A DNA stretch of 64,000 nucleotides from Chaunax sp. Z400 (taxonomy: Eukaryota > Chordata > Actinopteri > Lophiiformes > Chaunacidae), in assembly GCA_037577475.1 (NCBI GenBank), contig CM075197.1:11580018-11644017 (forward strand), given 5' to 3'. The notes below the pieces were generated by a model. That model saw only the letters and a program-made list of their open reading frames with translations. It was not told the origin of the DNA and did not search any database. Position numbers and translations under genes: made by a program. Within the stretch, counting starts at the first letter, position 1, and each line of letters starts with the position of its first letter. Positions 48,201-59,271 of this stretch are shown in pieces.

Positions 48201-49969
48201 CTGCATTTTTGAGCTACGGTAAGTCATTCTATTGATGTCCATGTATTTATGAATAGCTGAGCTTGTATTTTGCCATATACATGCAGGATCTCTTACCTCA
48301 GGAGAGGTGACGAAAGCATGAGTAGCTGGGTTAGCATCATTCCTGGCAGTGAAATTTCTGTTGAAGGATGTGACAATAGTATTCTTCTCTCCTTTCTTCA
48401 CATCCTTCCTGAAGAAAGCCAAAATACAGAACATGTTAGTCTGATGCTTTTTTGTTTAACAACACATCAGTCAGATGAGTTTTCTATTTGACCTGGATTT
48501 TGATTGAATGCCTTGTCTCATTAGAGGAAAGGTCATAGGGTCATTACAATCAAAAGGGTTCATTCTCTTGGAGCCATAAATGTGTTCAGATTTTATGGCA
48601 ACCTGCCTATACAATTATGAGAGGTATCTTATATAAAATGTGTTATTTTTGCTCTAATTGATGATAAAATTAATTTATCAAGTGTCCAAAATGGGAAGAA
48701 CATTACGCCGCTGCCAGTGTTGCAAAATTAGCCTTTACAAATGAGATTCATACCTGTCCCACTGCCCGATGCAGGGCCCACAAGCATTGGCCAGTACAAT
48801 TCCACCAACATCACTCAGGATCTTGGCCTGAAAGACAGACACCACAATTTTTAAGAAATAGTTTCCTGCATATTTCAAACACAAACAATTGTATCAATGT
48901 CTCTTGTTGGTCAGATTTTGACTCACATATCCATCCCTCTCAATAGTGGCCCGGATCTGTTCAGATCCAGGGGTGACTGTGAACTGGGCCTTGCACTTGA
49001 GACCTTTATCAAGAGCCTGCTTAGCCAGAGAAGCTGCTCTGCCCATGTCCTCGTAACTCGAGTTGGTGCAGCTGCCAATCAGACCTGCAAGTACAATGTT
49101 TGTAAGAGGAGAACTGAGAAAGAACAATCTAAAGTAAGGGTGTATATAGTTACAGTGGCAGATTGGAAGTATTCATCTATTTTTCATAACATGTTTTGAA
49201 TATGAAATCAGAGGAAATTAGTTGAGGATGAGAAAGCAGATCTGTAATTCTAAATTTTGATCATTGTAACTATATAGTCCTCATTCTGTCAGTGACTGGA
49301 ATTCTACTGTACTAAGTACTTGTTCTTGTAGGCCACAATGGAAGACCACATGACAGGGCTGTAATGTCACCTGAACATATCTGTTCAATAACACAGCTCT
49401 TAGGAACAAAGAAAGAAATATCATATTTCACTAGGCAAAGCATTAAAAATACAAGCAAAGTCAGATAATACAGCTGTGTCACTGACCAACTTTAACCTCC
49501 AGGGGCCAGCCACTCTTCTTGGCTATCGCTCCGATATCAGACACAAGGTGGGCCAGGTCAGGGGTGAACGGCCCGTTGATGTGGGGCTTCAACTATTGGA
49601 AGACGAGCGGAACAAAGCACAATGAAGCACAGTGAGAATTTGGGTAATGTGGGACGTGTTTGTGTATGCTATAAATTGTGGCTTCTAAATTTGGACACTT
49701 TTAAAAGAGGAACACTAATAAGCACATAAGCTCATGCACCATGATTAGCACACAACATAGAACATATGAAACAAAAGCATGGGCTAAATGAGAAGTGAAT
49801 GCTGCAGCTGATTTAGTGGACAGAAAGAAATCTAATCATCAAATCATTTCAGGAAAGCTATTACTCAACATAATGACCTAATCAAATATTTTATATTTTA
49901 TAAATATATATAGATATATATATATATATATATAGATATATATAGATATATATATATATATAGATAGAT

Positions 49970-50000
<31 letters not shown>

Positions 50001-53000
50001 TGGTAGATCTTAATGATATCTGTGTATTTATGGTGCACGGCTTTAGTACTAGTACTCATTAAGCTAATGAATGCTTTAATAAGCAGGTTGAAGTGCTTGT
50101 GTTCATGTAAAACATATTTTAGCAGCAGTGGGCTCCAAAGGAGAATCAAATGATCCACTTCACAGCTTTATAATAAAGTAATAAAACACTGTAATATAAT
50201 ACTGTAACACCAACACTGTGTGTGGACCTGAACCTATGTCTACACACAGACTGACAGAGTCAGCCTTATGTATAATAGTGGTAGAATGAGCAGTGTGGCC
50301 CAAATCCTAATTCAAGGCAGCACTTGAGTAAATACTGTATTGAAACTGGAAAAGTCACAAAACGAGTTATACTCAAACAAGTAATTTAATTTTTGAGTGT
50401 GCTATTGTTGGAATATTATTATAACTATTATTCTCCCACAAGCAAAGCACAAAAGAAATAGAGAAGCTGTTCACAGCTGGAAGAAAATAAAATCATTTGT
50501 AGTAGGTGGTGAAAGATCTTGGGGAAAAAAGAAAGTATTAAATTTAGTGATTGATCACTATGGACTCTTTAATGGCCATTACCAATATTAAAAGAGCAGG
50601 GCAGCCGATATATAATGCAGATATTAAAATAAATAAAGTCATACATAATTCTATTATTCCATGCACATTACAATTTAATATACATGGTTAACTGGTTAAC
50701 TTAGCCAGTAACATGTTGTTTAAGAAAAAAAAATGCATTGACTGTAGATTTCAGAACGTATTTAAGGGAGGCGAAACATTTTGTGTTTGTTGGTCTATCG
50801 GGTGCAGGCAGTGACCAATGTCAGTTATCTCAAAATGCCAGATAATAGACCCTCTATCACTAGTTAATCTGAAAATGCTTTGGCAAGTCAAGTGACATCC
50901 TACAAGCACAAACTGTATAATTCCTTGTTAGTAAAAAATTGTAAAGTATGTTCTCATGGCTTGGTGGGACGGGCCGAGCTGTCCGGGTTCTGTTTGACTT
51001 TGGAGGGGGCTCTGTGCACCGGTGGGGATCTTGCTGCATGATCCTGGCCCAACACACCAGCATCTACTACGACCCGGTCTTCAGTGTTGATTGGGGCCCC
51101 CAGTGGCTGCTGAGCCAGTGTTGAGGTCAACATCACTGCTCTGTGTTCGGTTCTCAGGACTCTTTTGGCTCTGGGCTGACAGAGAGTGCATGGAACACAA
51201 ACCACTACACTGCTCGTCGATGTTAACTGCATGTCCTTTCATGCTTATTTGTCTTGTCCCGTCTCTGTTTCATACGTAAGGTGTCTCTCAAAGAAGGCTG
51301 GTGTAGGTCAGAAGCACACACGCACAGATAAAACCCCCAAAAAACCCTTATCTGCTGCAAGATCAAACTGCATGTATTTTCTTTAAGAAATGGTTTCTAC
51401 CAATCTTGGCACAAACCACAAATATATATGCAGACAGATTAAAAGAAATAAAAAAATTTACCAAACCCAAAAAAATTGTTAAGTATGTTAATTTTCTTTT
51501 TTACAATGTGTACTTTGAAGACTATTATTTGGTGGTACATACTGTAATTAATTAGTGTGTAGTATAGATCTGGGATGTCTTACATTACATGACTGTCAGG
51601 ACTCACCTCACTCAGGTTGATCTCTATGACCTGGTCATATTCACAGCCACTATCCGGGACCAAGTCATCTTTGAACTGCTCGGATAATGAGGCAATATCT
51701 GAGAGGTAATGAAGAAGGAGATAAAGTTGGAGGGGAGACACAGTGAGTTCAGACTAAACAGAAACGGTAAGAGACTGACCTCCACGGCCAGTCTTTTCCA
51801 GGTATGTCTTCATGCGGTGGTTAAAGGGAAACACAGACGTAGTGGCTCCAATCTCAGCACCCATGTTACAGATAGTGGCCATTCCTGAAAAAAAAAAATC
51901 AAAGTTAGAGTAAATTATATTGTACTAAAGAAGTATACATATATATTATTCTTATTATGGTAGTTGAATCTGTCATTGTTCTTCCTTTCTTTGAGTTTCA
52001 TATCTAAACACAGAATGTCTTTTATTTACCAGCATTTCAAGCCTTTCATTGTTTCTCATCCTTACCAGTGCAAGAGATAGAGTCAACTCCAGGGCCATGA
52101 TACTCCACAATAGCCCCAGTGCCACCCTTCACAGTCAGGATGCCAGCCACTTTCAGGATGACATCCTTCGGAGAGGTCCAGCCAGACAAGGTTCCTGTCA
52201 GCCTCACCCCAATCACCTGATGGATAAATGCATACAGGCTTAAACGGACGAAAGAAAGAAATAGATGGAGATATTTATGAAGACATTTGGTGGTGGAAAC
52301 TAAAATTAAAATAAATATACAACATGTCAGATGTCGAGAACTCACTTTAGGACACTTGAGCTCCCAAGGGATTCCAGCCATGACATCCACAGCGTCAGCT
52401 CCACCCACACCAATACAGATGGCACCCAGGCCACCGCCATTTGGAGTGTGGGAGTCTGTACCAATCAGCATCACTCCAGGATAGGCATAATTCTCCAAGA
52501 TGATCTGTACAAAGAAAATGCATGGTCAGTCACACATTTTTAACTCTGAAATTTAAAATGTCTTCTGTTTTCTGAAGGAATTAGACAAGAGGTTAAACTA
52601 ACCACTCTGGGAGGAATACTGACACAAACGTATTACAGATCTCCTGTAGACATGTTTTTGTCTGTTTAGAATACTAATTTGTGTCTGACATGGTTCTTCC
52701 ATAAAAAAAACAACGTATATTACCAAGATAAAAACTACATCTACTTTTCCTCGTTGAAAAAAATTGAGAAATCCATGAAAATAATCTAATATTTTTCATT
52801 TCAAATTTGACTGTCAGATAGAAACATCAATCTGCAAAGAGAAGGCAACATATTCAACGGAGATAAAAACAATGCACAAAACACATTTACGAGTACTGTA
52901 TTTGAAAAGTCATAACAATCTCATACAGTAAATCAGTGTACCTGGTGGATGATGCCTGATCCTGGTTTCCAGAATCCAACTCCATACTTGGCAGCAGCAG

Positions 53001-56000
53001 TAGCAAGAAAGTTGTACACCTCCTCATTCACTTCCTGTGTTGAGAGTAATTAGCGAGGAGTTAGATTATTTTCATAATGATACATGAGTATCCTTCGCGT
53101 AACCATGTGAGAATAAACTTGGCTGCAGCACTTTATCCTAAATGTTGCTATTCCACCCGACCTCCGGGGCAAGTGGTCCACAAGACAATTTGAATCAGAC
53201 CATGCTCTCTATTGTGACCACAGTAGAAAACTGCTTTTGGGTTGCTGCCTCCACAAAAACATCAATCATTAAATTATGCTCAAACAATGTTAAACTGTTC
53301 AAACCTTCCACTTGACAAAAAAAATGATTTAAATGTTTAACAATTTCATAAACACTCTAAATAAATTAAGGAAGACAATATATGATCCTGTCAGTTCAAA
53401 ATATACAACACACTACATTTTTAGAAGGCAATTTTCATCGTGTAAGCACTGACCAAACTTACAACACCAAGTAGTGTCTGTAACTGTGTTATGTCAACAT
53501 GCTGACAAGTTTGAGGTTAGTATTGGATGCACACTTTGCAAGTATGCAGGCTTAGTGCTGTTGATTGGTGTATGTGTGTGTGTGTTACTTAGTGTTAGAA
53601 CCCCAACCAAATGTATTCACCTGAAATTAGCCTTACATGGTGTGGTAATGTTTTATCAGTCATTTTCAAACCAGAGTAAATGTCACTTCCACCACAAAAA
53701 GCTGTGTTTTATTATTAGTTTTGTAATCCAACATCTGCAAATGGAAAATAGAAACTAATTACTGTACCATAGAAATATATATACACAATATATATAATAC
53801 TCCATCCATCTTCCCTCTGTCTGTTCTCACCTTAGCCCTCTGCAGGTCCTGAGCTCCTCCGATCTGAGCTTCAATCAGGTGATCACAGTGGATGGTGGAG
53901 GGAACTGCCACCTTGGGGAGACCACTGCTGATAAACTGAAGCATTGCCATCTGGGCAGTAGCATCCTGCATGGCCACGCGGTCTAGTCGCAGGCGCAGAT
54001 AGGTGCGGCCACGGTCAATCTCCTGCCCTGCTGGGTCATCCAGGTGACCGTACACGATCTTCTCTGAGAGAGTGAGAGGCCTGCCAAGCCTGGTGGGGAA
54101 GATTGTTGTGTTATAATGCTTGCAGCGCCAAAAGTTTTATCAATGTGGCTAAAAAAGTCTTAGATTTAATATCTTTTTTTTTACATGTTCTTGCCATGTT
54201 CTTCAGTGCTTCGCTTTTGGAAAGTGCTGTATTTTGCCTGTTCCCAAGAATTATAGAAAAACCCTGACCAGCAAAAGTAACTATGGCTTCATTGATCTAA
54301 TATTCATGTAAAAGTGACAGAAAAGACTTTCCCTATTCCTGGATTACAACATGTAATGGTGTTGCCATCGGTGAGAGAATAACACCAGGGCATCCAAATT
54401 AAGCTCTTTGGGCCTTGCTGGCCTTAACAAGTCAACACTTTAAATGAAGCAAGGTTTACCGCCCAGTTGTAATGAACACCAGCCATTCCTCAAGAGCCAA
54501 ACAGTTATCAACAAGGATGTTATGTTCATGTGTATCTCTTAAAGGGCAACTGCTGACCTCCTGCGTACAATGTTGATGTTGTCATGCATCTTCTCATAGT
54601 TAATGCTGGAGCCAGGCTCAAAGTGGCTCATGGCCACCTTGGCCTTGGCACTGAAGGCCGCAGAGACATGAAATCGTCTTGCCCCGGTTCCAAGGGCCAG
54701 CTACAGCAGAAGAAACAGAGGACAATTTTAAGATATAACAATGTAAGCAAGGTTTTATTGTACAGTCTAAAAGTAACACATTAGGTTTTGAGCTATATCA
54801 TAATTACACAGAGGAAAGACGGGCAATTTACTATGCAAGAATGGGACCACATGTAAGGATAGTTAAAACAGGCTCCCTAAAGTGGCACCAGTAGAAATGT
54901 GATTTGAAAAAAAAAATAGAGGAATCCTCCACTTGGGTTACAAACTCATCAGTTTGGTCAATGACATCAGATCAGAAAGAGATCTTTGAATGACTGGAGT
55001 CATTGTCAGTTCCATTTATCTTATCCCATTGTACACGAGCTAACAAGAGTGTCCCACCGGCCTTTATAAAGATACTAGAACCCACAGGTTTTGCCACATA
55101 AATAGCAGTCAGTAGTTAAAAAAAAAAAAAACTAACAAAGGCAAAAAATTGCTTCGCTTGGCCTCTATTCTGGGATTTGTTTGGTTCTGTATCTTTAAGA
55201 CTGAACTTAAATGTTAGGATTTTGTGAATGCTGGTAATGAAAACAAGCTGTCAAAATACTGCACAAACCTTCCTAATACAGTACAAACATTTAAGCCAGA
55301 CACTATATAAGACCATTCATTTATTGTCTTTAATGCCCTTCAGGTGGGCAATGTTCAGTTTTGTTCTATAGTAAAACACATTATAATCAGGATGCTGTTT
55401 TAAGTTTTGGAGGCATTTTTAAAGACAGCCATAATAGGATTTGGATTTAAATATATCATGCTGGTATGTGATCCAGTGTGATACACGAGGGAATCTTTAA
55501 ACCTCTATGCTCACTTGCTTAATATCTGTCTCTTAATGTTGATATTTGAGAGTAAATCACTGTACTCAGCAAAAACTGAGTGAAAGTTTATAGAGCTTAT
55601 ATGTCAGTGGTTAGTGTAACCTGCTTGGCTGTTACTGACAGTCAAGGACACTGAGTGAATTTAACATATCCCTCCAGTTTTAACTGCGATACGTATACAC
55701 ATACAGGCAGTATATATGATGAAAAGTAAAATCAGGAGCCAGTGGAACCATTGCTGCATCATCATCATCTGCAAGTTAACTTGTTGGATTGAAATACCAT
55801 GAGGAATACATTTAATGACATGTACTTAGAATAAAAAGGTTCAATATAATGCCAGGTATAGCCTATTATAATCAAATGGTGATAATACCAAATGTAAACA
55901 TTGAGTATGTCCAAGCAAAGTAAACCAGCTGAGCAATGTTAAACAGAGTCCGTGTAAAGAAACCAGCAGCAGTGGACAGTTTGGCCCTTCTCATAGAAAA

Positions 56001-57127
56001 TGCTGAGGTTAAGCTGCCCCCATTGACCAGTTTAGCCTTTTTCATCAGCAGAAACAGCAGGCACTTTGGAATCCCCTTTGCCTTTGCAATAGTAGATTTA
56101 GTCAAAATGAGCAGACTCTCCATCTAGTCATATGTGTGTAAAACATTTGCACAGGCCTTGACAGTAATATCACTTCTCAAACTTAACTTAAGCACCCTAC
56201 TCTGGCAACAATTGTAACCTTATTTTCAATACATTCCGTTTTTCCATCACTTTGGCTATTATAACAGGTGTGTTGATATTGCACTAATTTATCTCATGTG
56301 ATATATATATATATATATATAGTTGTACTATTAATTTAGATTCTGAAATGTTAATAAAAATATTTTGACGATAACTTGATTAACACCAAGAAAAGCAATA
56401 CCTCATCGAACAGATTACTTCACAAAATGTACTTCTCATTCACAAGACGTCATACATCTTTTTTTTTTACAGTTATTACACTCAAAATAGACAGGAGGCG
56501 CATCAAAAAATCCAAATTCAAGGGAGTGAAGGCTGCAAATTATTTTATAGCTAGCAGACGTATGAGTGTTGACATCCCTTTATAAACAGCTCCCTACCGA
56601 AGGCCCTGTGCTATTCAAAATAAATATATATTATGTTAATTGGTCCTCTTCCCCACTCAAGGCCAGAAGCACGGTGCTGCGTATCAGTGACAGCTGTCGG
56701 GAGTGAACTGTCAAGAAGTGGGCATTGAGAAAACTGTAACCTTGCGATCACCTTGCAAACATCAGGGTACCAAGAACCATTTACTGCCACTGTTCACTTG
56801 GTGTTGACTAAACTTGATACAGTTCTCAACAATATCATCATAAAATATAGTCTGTTGTCATGTCGGACGTGGTTTTTAACCATTATACTACGTTGGAGCC
56901 AGGAGTCAAACAGGGACACTGTGACCTGACTGACAGCGGCTCGGACGGCATTCTAATCTGCATTTCTCTGCTGAAAGTCAGGCTTACGAGATGGCGGCTG
57001 TGTTATACGACAGATCACATCTCTAGTCACACATATACTCGATGGTGAAGCAGTTTAAAACTCTGTACAAAGTAAAATAGTGTTTTCTTACCCGTAGCCT
57101 AGTGACAGTCAAACAGTAAGACGCCAT
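45274..57127 (-). CDS. aco2: mitochondrial aconitate hydratase (aconitase 2)
   Basis: A 4Fe-4S enzyme of the TCA cycle that isomerises citrate to isocitrate in the mitochondrial matrix. Eighteen exons join in phase: 57127-57092, 54700-54558, 54089-53831, 53034-52942, 52504-52346, 52216-52066, 51884-51780, 51698-51607, 49592-49487, 49084-48927, 48827-48754, 48408-48297, 48066-47884, 47589-47494, 46664-46473, 46245-46113, 45655-45534, 45405-45274. They encode 781 residues (human 780). The first about 30 residues (MASYCLTVTRLRLALGTGAR...) form a mitochondrial targeting peptide. Cluster ligands are Cys387 in GLIGSCTNSS and Cys450/Cys453 in NACGPCIG. Other family blocks are [56 protein letters not shown] and TTDHISAAGPW. 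The intron after the SFARIH exon uses a GC donor (GCAAGT) instead of GT; all others look GT-AG. Intact and expected to be active. Confidence 0.97.
47095..47395 (+). repeat. copy of the CCTCYGCCAAGGAGG repeat family
   Basis: In the aco2 intron after exon 14: TACCTCCGCCAAGGAGGCGTC, then TTGGTTTGTTTTTCTGGCTG, TTAGCAGGATTACACAAAAAC, GATGGATTTTCATGAAACT and GGATCCAGATAAAGG, a near-complete set of the family's hallmark words. Confidence 0.65.
49901..50001. repeat. (TA)n / (GATA)n microsatellite
   Basis: A compound AT and GATA run in the aco2 intron between exons 8 and 9. Confidence 0.95.
50940..51270. other. GC-rich island inside an aco2 intron, origin unknown
   Basis: This stretch is clearly richer in G and C than its surroundings. 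It contains an open frame of 92 codons on the minus strand (51232-50954) and overlapping plus-strand frames, none with a motif I recognise. It could be part of a mobile element, a processed sequence or a regulatory segment. Confidence 0.3.
53035..57091. other. aco2 5' introns without other recognised features
   Basis: Outside exons 2 and 3, this span holds AT-rich intron. A stretch at 55870-56130 within the 2.4-kb first intron is open in both orientations (83 codons minus, 63 plus) but has no recognised family. A short TA run occurs near 56300. No other gene is supported. Confidence 0.4.
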
Positions 57128-57162
57128 TTTGTTCACTGACAAAGATGATTGTCGCCTTGATG

Positions 57163-57170
57163 TGACGTCA
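57163..57170 (-). promoter_or_regulatory. CRE (TGACGTCA) in the aco2 proximal promoter
   Basis: A full palindromic CRE lies 36 bases before the aco2 start codon, so the 5' UTR must be very short or contain it. The start itself reads AAAATGGCGTC, similar to the YY1-type ATGGCG initiator words common in housekeeping and mitochondrial genes. Confidence 0.5.
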
Positions 57171-57183
57171 TCATCAGGAACCC

Positions 57184-57332
57184 CTTCTTCTTCTTCTTCT
57201 TATGATTATTATTATTATGATAACTATTATTATCAGTATTATCATTATAGTAATAATAGTAGTAATTTTTTAATAGTATCTATAATATAATATAATATAA
57301 TATAATATAATATAATAAATATAATATAATAA
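57184..57332. repeat. compound simple repeat (TTC)n, (ATT)n, (TATAA)n
   Basis: Three adjacent simple-sequence tracts immediately upstream of the aco2 promoter. Confidence 0.9.
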
Positions 57333-59035
57333 TACAATCAATGGCTTTTGGAGAAGGGGTGGGATTGAATAAGTTTGTACTTCTTCTCATTCCTTTTCAA
57401 ATATGTAAATAAGTCAAGTGTTTGACAATTTCTTTTGCTTTATGCTTTTCATTGCATTCATTTTCTTGTGTGCTGTATCTTCTTTACGTATTCGAAACAA
57501 ACATTTCAATCAATCAATCAATAACATCCAGTTATTTTTTAGATTCACTAAATCTATGATGCATAATGCGATTAAATTAACCAACATTGTATTTGTATAA
57601 AAGAGTTAGCTATACAAAGTAAACACAACATTCCACCAGACAAAACATTTAAATGTTTTTATACAGTGATATGTCACATATCAGCAATGATAATCCTATG
57701 GGCCAATATAACACTGCCCGGTGTTATCCATCTGAATAAGGAGTAGCCTACTTATAATTTGGATATTTAAAGTACAATTTACTGTTGTCACTATTGCACT
57801 CATACTTAGGTATATTAATTCAGCACTGTAATTGAGTATTTATTTTAGCATAGAAATGTTATTTTTCTCAAGTAAACTTTGTAAATTGTTCTTCTAACAC
57901 TGGAAATGTGCTATGTAAATAATACATGACATGAATACAATAGGATATATAATGAATGAGTACATTTTTAATTTAAATCCAATATTAGACATTTTCCACA
58001 TAAAAAACTCAACTAAGAGGATATTATTGAAGTAAACAAGAGTGAAAATATGTTTTGGCATTTTTCATAGCTTCACTCTGTATTAGGCTGTCTGTTCCCT
58101 TGATGTGTCATTGTCAAGCCTAGCTTATATTGAAAATACTCTCTGAATGAAATATGATGATGATGAGTGTCAATAACCCATATTTGCTTTTAAGTATCTT
58201 GTTTTACACATTGTGAAGAAAGACTCTTGAAATGAATTCAAATTTGACATGTTTTGCGGTCCAAAATATAGCTATCAATTTCGCTCGTGTGAAAAATTGT
58301 GGTGTGCGTTTAATTCTTAGAATTCAGAATGTTTAATTTTGTGAATATAAATTCCCTAATCACAGTTCAACACGTTAGAAAAAAATGCATAAAACTGCGC
58401 AAATCTGTGAATGCTTAATAAAGTCGGGAAAAAGCTGAAACATTTAATTTAATTTAATACTAACATTACCACGCGTCATTTAGTGGTAAGAACATCATTT
58501 CCTACAAGCCCCTGGTAAAAGTCGGTTGCTTTACCTACTGAATGGATGCTGCAGCCCAATTATCTGTGGGTCCTCCCCATTCTCAGCCAATAGAAACTCT
58601 GTTGCTATCACCACTTGTATTTTTAGCAAATGGTTCAGCACCGTTAGGAACTACAAATATCCCTCCGCCAATTAAACTAGAGTCCATTGGGTAACTTGGT
58701 GTCTTATGTAAAGGGCAAATTTCCTGATTTTCTTTTCTTTTTAATTTCCCCATTGTATGATTTCATTACATTTATATGATGGCTATGAATCAATATCTTG
58801 TGAAGAACTTAAAGAGTGGCATTATTGTATTTTTCTGTATGTGTTTTCTAATCAGTATGGTATGTGGGTTAATATCAAAATATATATTTTCCATTTAGAT
58901 GGAATCAATTATTTGTCGACCGCAAAACAGATACGCGAATTACCTTTATATAGAAAACATCATAATAAAGCATCATCTATCATAATATGAAGAAAGTAGT
59001 CCCTGTCGTCACGGGCGTGTGGGCGAGTCACACTG
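57333..59035. other. intergenic region between divergent aco2 and tob2
   Basis: About 1.7 kb of AT-rich DNA between the two 5' ends. CCAAT-like words (AGCCAATAGAAAC near 58584, CCGCCAATTAA near 58665) lie on the tob2 side. I searched it for a phf5a-like zinc-knuckle coding sequence and saw none. Confidence 0.5.
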
Positions 59036-59043
59036 TATAAATA
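59036..59043 (+). promoter_or_regulatory. tob2 TATA box
   Basis: TATAAATA lies about 25-30 bases before the presumed start of the noncoding first exon. Just upstream are CGTCACG (CRE half site) and GGGCGTGTGGGCG (KLF/EGR-type GC box), a layout typical of inducible early-response genes such as the BTG/TOB family. Confidence 0.65.
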
Positions 59044-59065
59044 CGCCGGGTTGTCAAACAGCAAA

Positions 59066-59271
59066 GTTTCTCTGGACCCTCCAAGCGAGCTGTCAGCTGA
59101 AGATAAACAGGGAAAGCCCTTCACCGTCCGAGAATTGGGGCAGCAGTTTAAAAAAGAAAACAGCACCAATGAGAAAGATATCAACTGACTCCATTTGAAA
59201 TCCGAGACAAGGGAATTAAAACAGAAAGGCAGGGAGGAGTACAAGTCAAGCTAGGGCACCAATAACGATAG
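59066..59271 (+). other. tob2: tob2 noncoding exon 1 (5' UTR)
   Basis: The presumed start is about 25-30 bases after the TATA box. The exon ends at GATAG with donor GTGAGT at 59272. The next exon begins after a long pyrimidine tract and CACAG at 62398. It contains a 9-residue upstream ORF (59169-59198). The exact 5' end is inferred. Confidence 0.55.

Noticed and set aside
57128..59035. phf5a between aco2 and tob2
   Set aside because: Expected from human synteny, but none of the Cys-rich zinc-knuckle blocks of that highly conserved protein is visible in any frame.
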